Part shown: positions 1 to 6,229 of the stretch, piece after piece
Position numbering within the stretch: position 1 is the first letter of the stretch
Layout of the letters: every line of letters begins with the position of its first letter
Source: Actinomycetes bacterium
GTDB taxonomy: Bacteria > Actinomycetota > Acidimicrobiia > Acidimicrobiales > Microtrichaceae
Direction: 5' to 3'
NCBI GenBank assembly: GCA_023427825.1
Contig: JAEZAI010000032.1
Coordinates: 1 to 8,315, forward strand
Length of the DNA stretch: 8,315 nt
Notes under the pieces: generated by a model
What the model was told of the DNA's origin: nothing
The model's database searches: none
What the model saw: only the letters and a program-made list of their open reading frames with translations
Position numbers and translations under genes: made by a program

Positions 1-792
1 CGTGAAGCCGTGCAGGCGCCAGGCCAGGTTCTCGAGCACCGAGTTCGCCGGTCGGGGCGCCGGCCGGGGCGGATCGAGCTCGTCGGTGGTGATCGGCAGG
101 ATCCGCTCCGGGTCGTGACCCGCGGCCGAGAACACCTCACGGGCGAACTCCCACCAGCTGACCGCACCGTGGTTGGTCGTGTGGAACGTGCCGGGCACGC
201 GCTCCACGGCCAGCTTGACGACCATCTGCGCCAGGTCGCCGGCGAAGGTCGGGTGCCCGACCTGGTCGTCGACGAAGCTCAGCGTGTCGCGCTCCTCCGC
301 GAGCCGCAGGAGCGTCTTCACCATGTTGGCGCCGTGGTAGCCGCACACCCACGATGTCCGGGCGATCGACCATCCTGGGTCGATCTCCATCTCGCCGCCC
401 AGCTTGGTGCGGCCGTACACCGACTGCGGGTTCGGGGTGTCCCACTCGACGTAGGGCGTCGCCTTGGTGCCGTCGAACACGTAGTCGGTGCTGACGTAGA
501 CGACGTGGGCACCGACCCGGCGGGCGCCGTCCGCCACGAAGCGGGTGGCGCCGCAGTTGACCCGGTACGCGGTGTCGACCTGCTCCTCGCAGGCGTCGAC
601 GGCCGTGAAGGCCGCGCCGTGGATCACCGCGTCGGGCTGGAACGACGTGAGCACGCCGAGCACGTGGTCCCGATCGGTCAGGTCGTGGTCGGGCAGGTCC
701 AGGCCGAGCACCTCGTGGTGGTGCGCGGCGTCGAGCAGCTGCACGACCTCCGTCCCGAGCTGTCCGTTGGCGCCGGTGACGACGATGCGCAC
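1..792 (-). CDS. rmlD: dTDP-4-dehydrorhamnose reductase (RmlD), 3' end cut by window edge
   Basis: Last step of dTDP-L-rhamnose synthesis: NAD(P)H-dependent reduction of dTDP-4-dehydro-L-rhamnose in the cytoplasm. The visible 264 residues form an extended-SDR fold. The N-terminal nucleotide-binding motif TGANGQLG is at residues 6-13, the strand YVSTDYVFDG at 99-108, and the catalytic Tyr and Lys of YGRTK are Y126 and K130. RPANS at 247-251 is a conserved RmlD signature in the substrate-binding C-terminal part. Family members are usually about 280-300 residues, so some 20-35 residues should lie beyond position 1; the frame is open to the edge. The GTG start at 792 is chosen because it begins the first beta strand (VRIVVTGANG) and is preceded at 6 nt by a purine-rich GGGAGGGAA. 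It follows rmlB by 22 nt, so it is almost certainly co-transcribed. Identification is firm; only the 3' end is unknown. Confidence 0.95.
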   Translation of the reverse strand, partial: MRIVVTGANGQLGTEVVQLLDAAHHHEVLGLDLPDHDLTDRDHVLGVLTSFQPDAVIHGAAFTAVDACEEQVDTAYRVNCGATRFVADGARRVGAHVVYVSTDYVFDGTKATPYVEWDTPNPQSVYGRTKLGGEMEIDPGWSIARTSWVCGYHGANMVKTLLRLAEERDTLSFVDDQVGHPTFAGDLAQMVVKLAVERVPGTFHTTNHGAVSWWEFAREVFSAAGHDPERILPITTDELDPPRPAPRPANSVLENLAWRLHGFT

Positions 793-798
793 GTGGGG

Positions 799-807
799 TT
801 CCCTCCC
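799..807 (-). promoter_or_regulatory. ribosome binding site of rmlD
   Basis: On the minus strand this reads GGGAGGGAA, ending 6 nt before the GTG at 792. It supports that GTG as the start and lies in the 22-nt gap after the rmlB stop codon, as expected for a gene translated independently within an operon. Confidence 0.7.
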
Positions 808-814
808 GTGGGGC

Positions 815-1783
815 TCAGCGGTTGCGGACGCGCTCGAGCAGCGGCTGCCACCACTCGGGGTGGTCGACGTAGAACGCGACGGTCTCCTCGAGGGCCGACT
901 CGAAGTCCTTCGCCGGCGCCCAGCCGAGCTCCCGCACCTTGTCGGTCCGGATCGAGTAGCGGCGGTCGTGGCCCTTGCGATCCTCCACGTAGGTGACCGA
1001 GGACTCGTCCTTGCCCAGGATCGCGAGCAGGCGGTCGGTGATCACCCGGTTGGTGAGCTCGTTGCCCGCGCCGATGTTGTAGATCTCGCCGACCGTGCCC
1101 TGGCGCAGCACGAGGTCCACACCGGCGCAGTTGTCCAGCACGTAGAGCCAGTCCCGCACGTTGAGCCCGTCGCCGTAGAGCGGCACGTTGCGGCCCTGCA
1201 GCAACGACGTCACGAAGAACGGGATCAGCTTCTCGGGGAACTGGTACGGCCCGAACTGGTTGGAGGACCGGGTGACGACGACCGGCAGGTCGTGGGTCTC
1301 GTGGTACGCCAGCGCGATCAGGTCCGACCCCGCCTTCGCCGCGCTGTACGGCGATCGCGGGCTCAGGCGGTCGGTCTCGCTGAACGACCCCTCGTCGATC
1401 GAGCCGTACACCTCGTCGGTCGAGATGTGCAGGAACCGCTCGACGCCGACCTCGACGGCGAGGTCGCACATGACGTTCGTGCCGGAGCAGTTGGTCCGGA
1501 CGAACACGTCGGGGTCGAGCAGCGATCGGTCCACGTGGCTCTCGGCCGCGAAGTGCACGACGGCGTCGTGGCCCGGGAGGGCCGCGGCGACCGCGGCGCG
1601 GTCGCAGATGTCGCCGTGGACGAACGCGAACCGGGGGTCGTCGTCGAACTCGGCGAGGTTGGCCCGGTTGCCCGCGTAGGTGAGGGCGTCGAACACCGTC
1701 ACCGAGTCGTCGGTGGTGCCCAGCACGTGCCGGACGTAGTTGGATCCGATGAAGCCGGCGCCGCCGGTCACGAAGAGTCGCAC
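815..1783 (-). CDS. rmlB: dTDP-glucose 4,6-dehydratase (RmlB)
   Basis: Second step of the dTDP-L-rhamnose pathway: NAD+-dependent conversion of dTDP-glucose to dTDP-4-dehydro-6-deoxyglucose. The protein has 322 residues, normal for the family. Visible motifs are the Rossmann glycine motif GGAGFIG (7-13), the acidic D58 of the HGDICD segment, HFAAESHVDRS (77-87), the catalytic Thr-Asp-Glu triad T122-D123-E124 in STDEVYG, and the YxxxK pair Y146/K150. GPYQFPEKLIP starts at 178. Thr-Asp-Glu at this site is the mark of 4,6-dehydratases as opposed to 4-epimerases of the same fold. The reading frame stays open 27 codons further upstream, into rmlC, but the GTG at 1783 fits the family N-terminus (VRLFVTGGAGFIGSNY) and has a good ribosome binding site. 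It starts 16 nt after the rmlC stop. The product is a branch-point intermediate for other deoxysugars, but rmlC and rmlD beside it point to rhamnose. Confidence 0.97.
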   Translation of the reverse strand: MRLFVTGGAGFIGSNYVRHVLGTTDDSVTVFDALTYAGNRANLAEFDDDPRFAFVHGDICDRAAVAAALPGHDAVVHFAAESHVDRSLLDPDVFVRTNCSGTNVMCDLAVEVGVERFLHISTDEVYGSIDEGSFSETDRLSPRSPYSAAKAGSDLIALAYHETHDLPVVVTRSSNQFGPYQFPEKLIPFFVTSLLQGRNVPLYGDGLNVRDWLYVLDNCAGVDLVLRQGTVGEIYNIGAGNELTNRVITDRLLAILGKDESSVTYVEDRKGHDRRYSIRTDKVRELGWAPAKDFESALEETVAFYVDHPEWWQPLLERVRNR

Positions 1784-1790
1784 GGTCCTT

Positions 1791-1797
1791 CCCTCTC
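1791..1797 (-). promoter_or_regulatory. ribosome binding site of rmlB
   Basis: The minus strand reads GAGAGGGAAGGACC just before the GTG at 1783. GAGAGGG ends 7 nt from the start codon, and a second purine run AAGGA is only 2 nt away. The site lies 2 nt past the rmlC stop codon and decides for the GTG at 1783 over the longer open frame reaching into rmlC. Confidence 0.7.
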
Positions 1798-1799
1798 GA

Positions 1800-2366
1800 T
1801 CAGGTGCGGAGCGAGGCGTGGGGCTGCCACATGGGCTCGATGTCGGCGCGGCGCGGGTTGGCACGGTCGCGGTCGGACAGGATCGGGTCCGTCACACCCC
1901 AGTCGGCGCCGATGGCGGGGTCGTCCCAGGCCACGCCCAACTCGTCGGCCGGGTTGTAGTAGCTGTCGACCAGGTACGTGCTCGTCATGTCGGTGATAGA
2001 CGCGAACCCATGGGCCACCCCCGGCGGGATGTACACGCCCAGGTGCTCGTTCGGGCCCCCGTCGACCTCGCCGAGGTCGATCATCTGCGTGGCGCCGTCG
2101 GTCGGGCTGCCCTGGCGCAGGTCGTGCAGGACCACGCGGGCGTGGCCGAACGGCACGTACCAGTAGTCGGCTTGGTGCAGGTGGTAGTGCAGTCCGACGA
2201 TGCAGCCGGCCACGCGGTTGCCCCGGTTGGCCTGCACCATCTCGCGTCCGCCCGGGAACCACTGGCGGCGGTAGGTCTCGACGAAGTAGCCGCGGTCGTC
2301 GCCGAAGAGGTTGGGCGTCACGACGTACACGCCGTCGATCACGTCGGATGGGTTCACGTCGGGCAT
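1800..2366 (-). CDS. rmlC: RmlC-like dTDP-4-dehydrorhamnose 3,5-epimerase, divergent active site
   Basis: A 188-residue cupin protein of the dTDP-sugar 3,5-epimerase family, which epimerises dTDP-4-dehydro-6-deoxyglucose at C3 and C5 before RmlD reduces it. Family landmarks are DDRGYFVE (23-30), GLHYH (58-62) with the catalytic base His60, DLRQGSPT (82-89), PPGVAHGF (114-121), Tyr131 at the usual catalytic tyrosine, YYNPADELGVAWDDPAIG (136-153), and ILSDRD (162-167), whose Asp167 should pair with His60. Two residues conserved in classical RmlC are missing: the Arg three residues before the catalytic His is Val57, and the Lys of the following QGK segment falls in QADYWYVPFG and is absent. The position between rmlA and rmlB makes the rhamnose epimerase role most likely. 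A related epimerase with another product, for example one acting only at C3 or C5, cannot be excluded. The ATG at 2366 fits the family N-terminus and has GAGGGA 11 nt upstream. Confidence 0.86.
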   Translation of the reverse strand: MPDVNPSDVIDGVYVVTPNLFGDDRGYFVETYRRQWFPGGREMVQANRGNRVAGCIVGLHYHLHQADYWYVPFGHARVVLHDLRQGSPTDGATQMIDLGEVDGGPNEHLGVYIPPGVAHGFASITDMTSTYLVDSYYNPADELGVAWDDPAIGADWGVTDPILSDRDRANPRRADIEPMWQPHASLRT

Positions 2367-2377
2367 GGGGCTGGCTG

Positions 2378-2383
2378 TCCCTC
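2378..2383 (-). promoter_or_regulatory. probable ribosome binding site of rmlC
   Basis: GAGGGA on the minus strand, 11 nt before the ATG at 2366. The spacing is longer than ideal but it is the only purine-rich run in the 55-nt gap between rmlA and rmlC. I see no hairpin with a T-tract in this gap, so no terminator separates the genes. Confidence 0.45.
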
Positions 2384-2421
2384 GTCGCTGGCGGGCTGGT
2401 GGTCGTGCTGCTGGCCGTCGG

Positions 2422-3528
2422 TCAGAGCAGGTCGATCGTGCAGTCGTCGCCGATCATGAGGCGTGTGGCGGCCGGCCGGCCTGCCGAACGACGGACGGTG
2501 GCGTCGCGGCCGATCAGCGAGTCGGTCAGCCGGGGGACGCCGGAGATCGTGGCCCGCTCGAGCACGACCGAGTGCTCGATCTCGGAGTCCGTGACCACGC
2601 AGTCCGAGGCGATCGCAGTGAACGGCCCCACGTACGTGCGCTCGATGCGCGTGCCGGCGCCGATGACGGCCGGTCCGCGGATGTGCGAGTCGAGCACCTC
2701 CGCGCCCTCCTCGATCACCACGCGGCCGTCGAGCACGGAGCGCTCGTCCACCCGGCCGTCGACCCGGGGCTCCAGCGTCTCGAGCACGCGCCGGTTGGAC
2801 TCGAGCAACGGATCCTTCTTGCCGGTGTCGAGCCACCACCCGGTCAGGCGGTCGTGGCGGACCCGGTGGCCGTGGTCGATCAGCCACTGGATGGCGTCGG
2901 TGATCTCCAGCTCGCCGCGGGGCGACGGCTCGATGGCCTCGACCGCGGTGTGGATGGCCGGGGTGAACAGGTACACACCCACGAGCGCCAGGTCCGAGGG
3001 CGGGTCCGCCGGCTTCTCGACCAGCCGCACCACGTGTCCCTGGTCGTCCACCTCCGCCACACCGAAGCGGTGCGGGTCGGGGACGGGGCACAGCAGGATC
3101 TGTGCGGCGGGCGGCACGACCTCCTCGTGGAGGGTCGGCGTGTTGGCCCGCTCGCGGTCCTCCTCGAACGTGGCGACAAAGTCGACCAGGCCCTGCTGGA
3201 GCATGTTGTCGCCGAGGTACATGACGAAGTCGTCGTCCCCCAGGAAGTCCTTGGCGATGAGCACGCAGTGGGCCAGCCCGAGCGGCTCCTCCTGCGGGAT
3301 GTAGGTGACCTTGGCCCCGAACTCGGACCCGTCGCCGACGGCCTCCATGACCTCGTCGCCGGTCTCGCCGGTGATGATCCCGATGTCGGTGATCCCTGCT
3401 TCGACCATGTCCTCGATGCCGTAGAACAGGATCGGCTTGTTGGCGACCGGCACGAGCTGCTTGGCGCTCGTGTGGGTGATCGGCCGCAGGCGCGTGCCGG
3501 CGCCGCCGGAGAGGATCAGTCCCTTCAC
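2422..3528 (-). CDS. rmlA: glucose-1-phosphate thymidylyltransferase, long form (RmlA)
   Basis: First step of the pathway: glucose-1-phosphate plus dTTP gives dTDP-glucose and pyrophosphate. The 368-residue protein has an N-terminal nucleotidyltransferase domain (about 1-240) and a C-terminal left-handed beta-helix (about 255-368), the long RmlA type found in actinobacterial and archaeal sugar clusters. Motifs are LSGGAGTRLRPIT (6-18), Lys23 in SAKQLVPV, the metal-binding YLGDN (104-108), RFGVAEV (154-160), VEKP (170-173), GELEITDAI (205-213) and WWLDTGK (231-237). The beta-helix shows the repeated VIxxGAxV/I-type turns (VVIEEGAEVLDSHI, AVIGAGTRIE). Between the metal-site helix and the strand QILLCPV there is an extra segment of about 12-14 residues (roughly 127-141) relative to the family as I recall it. 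The GTG at 3528 is the only start matching the conserved MKGLILSGG beginning. Its ribosome binding site is weak (CTGGA). It starts 47 nt after the tandem glycosyltransferase gene. Confidence 0.96.
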   Translation of the reverse strand: MKGLILSGGAGTRLRPITHTSAKQLVPVANKPILFYGIEDMVEAGITDIGIITGETGDEVMEAVGDGSEFGAKVTYIPQEEPLGLAHCVLIAKDFLGDDDFVMYLGDNMLQQGLVDFVATFEEDRERANTPTLHEEVVPPAAQILLCPVPDPHRFGVAEVDDQGHVVRLVEKPADPPSDLALVGVYLFTPAIHTAVEAIEPSPRGELEITDAIQWLIDHGHRVRHDRLTGWWLDTGKKDPLLESNRRVLETLEPRVDGRVDERSVLDGRVVIEEGAEVLDSHIRGPAVIGAGTRIERTYVGPFTAIASDCVVTDSEIEHSVVLERATISGVPRLTDSLIGRDATVRRSAGRPAATRLMIGDDCTIDLL

Positions 3529-3575
3529 ACGTCCAGTTCTACCAGCAGATCCCCGGAACTCCCCCAGTGCGCCGG

Positions 3576-5924
3576 TCACACCCGGCGCCGGGCGGGCGAG
3601 CCCAGCAGCCCCTCGACCAGTCGACGCGCCGCCGCGTCGTAGGTGTTGCCGACGGCGTAGGCGCGCCCCGCGGCGGACAGCGCGGCGAGCCGGTCCTCGT
3701 CGGCGAGCAGGCCGGCCAGCAGCTCGGCCAAGCCGTGCGTGTCCAGGTCGAGGGGTGCCTTGACGACCACGTCGTCGGGGTACTCGGCGAACGTGCCGAT
3801 GTCGGTCACCACGGTCGGGATGCCGGCGGCCAGCGTCTCGGCCACCGACGCGGAGGACTCGCCGTTGGTGGACAGGCGCAGCTGCACGGCGATCGTGCTG
3901 CGTCCCAGCCACTCCCGGTACTCCTCGTCGGTGACCTTGCCCGTGACCGTCACCCGATCGCCGATGCCCAGCTCGTGGGAGTTGGCCCGCAGCGCGTCCA
4001 GGAACTCCTCGCCCGAGTGCCCCACGAGCGCCAGCTCGGCATCGGGCACCTCGGCCATGGCGGCGAGCAGCACCTCGCTGCGTTTGGCGGGGCTCACGAA
4101 CCCGAACGACGTGACGGTGGGTCGCCAGGCGCCGGCCCGGGCCGCCCGCTCGGCCGCCAGGTCGTCCAGCACCGGCGACGGGATCGAGAACAGCACCTCG
4201 GGCCGGCGGGCGCAGTCGAGCTCGACCAGGTCGGCGGCGTGCTCGGAGTGCACGAACATCCGCGTGGCCACCCTGGCCACGTCGGCCACCATCAGCACGC
4301 CGAACAGGAGCTCCTCGGGCAACGGGAGGTAGCCGGCGCCGCCCATCGGCGCGGGGTAGCGACCCGGATACATGCGGTGCAGCGCGGCGCCGAACCCCTC
4401 GGGCAGCAGCTCCGGGTGGCGCCGCGCCATCTCGGAGTAGAGGATCGTCAGCCGCGCGTCGTGCAGGAACACGGCGCCGGGACGTCGGGCCAGCATCCGC
4501 TCCTCGTGGATGTGGTGCTGGCTGTTGCCGAGGAAGTACACGACCTCGTCGAAGCGGCCCTCGATGCGCTCGATCAGCGCCAGGTCCCGCAGGCGCTCGA
4601 CCCGGACCCCGTCGGGCACCTCTGCGACGCCCGGCTCGATGCTGGTGAACAGCGTGACGTCGCAGTACCGGGGGAGGTGCTCCAGCAGGTGGACCATGTA
4701 GGCCGACGGGCCGCTGAGCTGCGGCGGCACCGGCGACGCGATCGCCAGGCGCGAGCGGGGCGAGCGCACGGCGAGCGCGGGACGACGCTGGAGCGCGTCG
4801 TACTCCCGCAGCACGCGGCGGGCGACCTCGGGCCACTCGAAGCGGGACGGGATCGGCTGGGCCACCAGCTCGGCGCGGAACCCGTCGTCGTCGAGCACGT
4901 GCGTGACCACGCGGGCGATGTCGGCCACGTCGGTGGCGTCGAAGCGCGCCCGCGGGTCCTCGACCAGCTCCCGCAGCGACGAGTTGTCGCCCACCACCGC
5001 GGCGGTGCCGCAGCGGCGGGCCTCGAGCACCGGTAGGCCCAGTCCCTCGTACAGCGACGGGAACACCACGGCACGGGCGCCCCGGAAGAGCTCGACCAGC
5101 ACGGACTCCGACACCGCCCCGGTCAGCGCGACGTCGTCAGCGATGCCGAGCGCCCGGGCCCGGGCCTCGAGCGACTCGCGGGCGGACGGCTCCACGTGGC
5201 ACTGCACCACGAGCGGGAAGCGGCGTCGCAGCTCGGGGTCCACCGCGGACCACGCCTGCAGCAGGCGGTCCAGGTTCTTGCGCCACTCCACGCCGCTCGG
5301 GCACAGCAGGTACCCCGCTGGAGTGGTGTGGGCCGGTAGCAGCGACGAGAGCCGGCGGAGGATCTCCTCGGGCGGACGGTCGCCGGGTGTGAACACGTCG
5401 TCGACGCCGCCGTGCACGGTGACCACCCGGGCCTCGGGCACGTGACCGAGCTCGACCAGGTCGCGGCTCGTCGCGTCCGAGATGGACAGCACGCGGTCGC
5501 AGGAGCGCAGGAAGGCGAGGCGCTGGCGGTAGCCGACCTCGGCGACCGGGTCGCGCAGGTAGACCTCGGGGAACCGGGCCGGGATCAGGTCGTACGCGGT
5601 GGCGACGATGCCGGTGGACGGGCCGATCCACGGCGGCAGCAGGGTCACCTCCGACACCGCCTCCACGAACGGGCTGGTCACGTGGAACACCGCCGGCGGG
5701 TCCGCGTCGAGCTCGATGTCGTCGCTGCGGCGGACCTTTCCGGTCGGCAGCAGCCGCAGCATCTCCGCGTGCATCGGCAGCATCGGGTCGGCCACCAGCA
5801 CGCGCAGCGCGGTGGGGTCGATGCGCTCGATCTCCCGGATCAGCTGCAGCGTGTAGCGCCCGATGCCGCGGACGGCGTGCTCGTGTGCCTGCAGCGCCCG
5901 CAGGTCGACCGCGACCCCACCCAT
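3576..5924 (-). CDS. tandem GT4-type glycosyltransferase (two fused catalytic domains)
   Basis: A 782-residue cytoplasmic protein with two GT-B fold, GT4-like glycosyltransferase units and no membrane segment. Unit 1 (about 1-380) has the acceptor-side motif GIGRYTLQL (20-28), AYDLIP (110-115), the donor phosphate-binding R215-K216 in GVEWRKN, and the retaining GT4 motif E293-x7-E301 in SLYEGLGLPVLEA. Unit 2 (about 392-775) starts afresh with LAIASPVPPQLSGPSAY, contains YFLGNSQHHIH (463-473) and FLHDARL (486-492), the K614-R615 pair in SPAKR, and NGESSASVAETLAAGIPTVV (687-706), where the two acidic residues (E689, E696) are six rather than seven residues apart. Each unit should transfer one sugar from a nucleotide donor, so the protein may add two successive residues to a lipid-linked glycan. 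The sugars are unknown; rhamnose is plausible because rmlA follows 47 nt downstream. The ATG at 5924 lies 5 nt after the coiled-coil gene, with only a weak ribosome binding site, suggesting translational coupling. Confidence 0.93.
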   Translation of the reverse strand: MGGVAVDLRALQAHEHAVRGIGRYTLQLIREIERIDPTALRVLVADPMLPMHAEMLRLLPTGKVRRSDDIELDADPPAVFHVTSPFVEAVSEVTLLPPWIGPSTGIVATAYDLIPARFPEVYLRDPVAEVGYRQRLAFLRSCDRVLSISDATSRDLVELGHVPEARVVTVHGGVDDVFTPGDRPPEEILRRLSSLLPAHTTPAGYLLCPSGVEWRKNLDRLLQAWSAVDPELRRRFPLVVQCHVEPSARESLEARARALGIADDVALTGAVSESVLVELFRGARAVVFPSLYEGLGLPVLEARRCGTAAVVGDNSSLRELVEDPRARFDATDVADIARVVTHVLDDDGFRAELVAQPIPSRFEWPEVARRVLREYDALQRRPALAVRSPRSRLAIASPVPPQLSGPSAYMVHLLEHLPRYCDVTLFTSIEPGVAEVPDGVRVERLRDLALIERIEGRFDEVVYFLGNSQHHIHEERMLARRPGAVFLHDARLTILYSEMARRHPELLPEGFGAALHRMYPGRYPAPMGGAGYLPLPEELLFGVLMVADVARVATRMFVHSEHAADLVELDCARRPEVLFSIPSPVLDDLAAERAARAGAWRPTVTSFGFVSPAKRSEVLLAAMAEVPDAELALVGHSGEEFLDALRANSHELGIGDRVTVTGKVTDEEYREWLGRSTIAVQLRLSTNGESSASVAETLAAGIPTVVTDIGTFAEYPDDVVVKAPLDLDTHGLAELLAGLLADEDRLAALSAAGRAYAVGNTYDAAARRLVEGLLGSPARRRV

Positions 5925-5929
5925 CCCGG

Positions 5930-6229
5930 TCAGTCGACCAGGCGGGCGTCGCCCACGCCGTCGGCGGTGCGGGCGCGCACCTCGGCGATCAGCTCGGCCT
6001 GGCGCAGCTCGAGCGACTCCAGGAGCAGGCGCTGCTGCGCCAGCTCACGCCCGATCACGTCGATCTCGGAGCTGTGGGCCTCGATCACGGCCCGGTTCAG
6101 GCGGGCGAGGTCGTCCTGACCCGACTGGAGGTCCACCAGGCGGGCGTCGAGCACGGCGAGCTGCGCCGACATCCACCGCAGCAGGGGCGACAGCGCCGAG
6201 CGCACGAGCTGCTTGATCCGCGTCCTCAT
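5930..6229 (-). CDS. small coiled-coil protein between two glycosyltransferase genes
   Basis: A 99-residue protein I cannot assign to a named family. Residues 1-10 are basic (Arg2, Arg4, Lys6, Arg10), followed by an amphipathic stretch SALSPLLRWMSAQLAVL (11-27). Residues 24-85 look like a continuous helix with heptad-like spacing of hydrophobics (Leu24, Leu27, Leu31, Leu34, Leu41, Val48, Ile59, Leu69/70, Leu73, Leu80), with polar residues at some core positions. There is no signal peptide, no transmembrane segment and no Cys. It is likely a coiled coil that could tether or space the neighbouring transferases, perhaps at the membrane surface through its basic amphipathic N-terminus; this is inference. 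Being a real gene is supported by the ATGA overlap with the upstream gene, AGGA 8 nt before the ATG, the 5-nt gap to the next gene, and strong codon-position GC bias. Similar helical segments occur, in my recollection, fused to sugar-modifying enzymes. Confidence 0.8.
   Translation of the reverse strand: MRTRIKQLVRSALSPLLRWMSAQLAVLDARLVDLQSGQDDLARLNRAVIEAHSSEIDVIGRELAQQRLLLESLELRQAELIAEVRARTADGVGDARLVD
6226..6229 (-). promoter_or_regulatory. ATGA stop/start overlap (translational coupling)
   Basis: The minus strand reads ATGA: TGA ends the large glycosyltransferase gene and ATG starts the coiled-coil gene. With AGGA at 6238-6241 inside the upstream gene, this arrangement normally couples translation of the two proteins at a fixed ratio. 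Confidence 0.85.

Noticed and set aside
2370..2414. Four copies of GCTGG in the rmlA-rmlC gap
   Set aside because: Spacing is irregular (17, 8 and 15 nt) and the pentamer is very frequent in this base composition, so there is no basis for calling an operator.
3534..3563. Short inverted repeat AGTTC...GAACT in the 47-nt gap before rmlA
   Set aside because: A 5-bp stem with a loop of about 17 nt is expected by chance; there is no T-tract and no operator family I recognise.
3581..3592. Perfect 12-bp palindrome CCCGGCGCCGGG at the 3' end of the tandem glycosyltransferase gene
   Set aside because: It has no loop and no following T-tract, lies inside the coding region, and such palindromes are common in DNA this GC-rich, so it is not called a terminator or operator.
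2422..4836. An 804-codon minus-strand frame that would fuse RmlA to a long upstream extension
   Set aside because: The extension is the tandem glycosyltransferase gene read in another frame (Arg/Ala-rich, no motifs). RmlA begins at the GTG at 3528, matching the family N-terminus.
3567..5036. Long plus-strand open frame (489 codons) opposite the tandem glycosyltransferase, and similar ones opposite rmlD/rmlB (10-996, 545-1996) and rmlA (2311-3642)
   Set aside because: They are antisense shadows typical of GC-rich coding DNA: the translations are rich in Arg, Gly, Val, His and lack any recognisable motif, while the minus strand carries conserved enzymes with catalytic residues.
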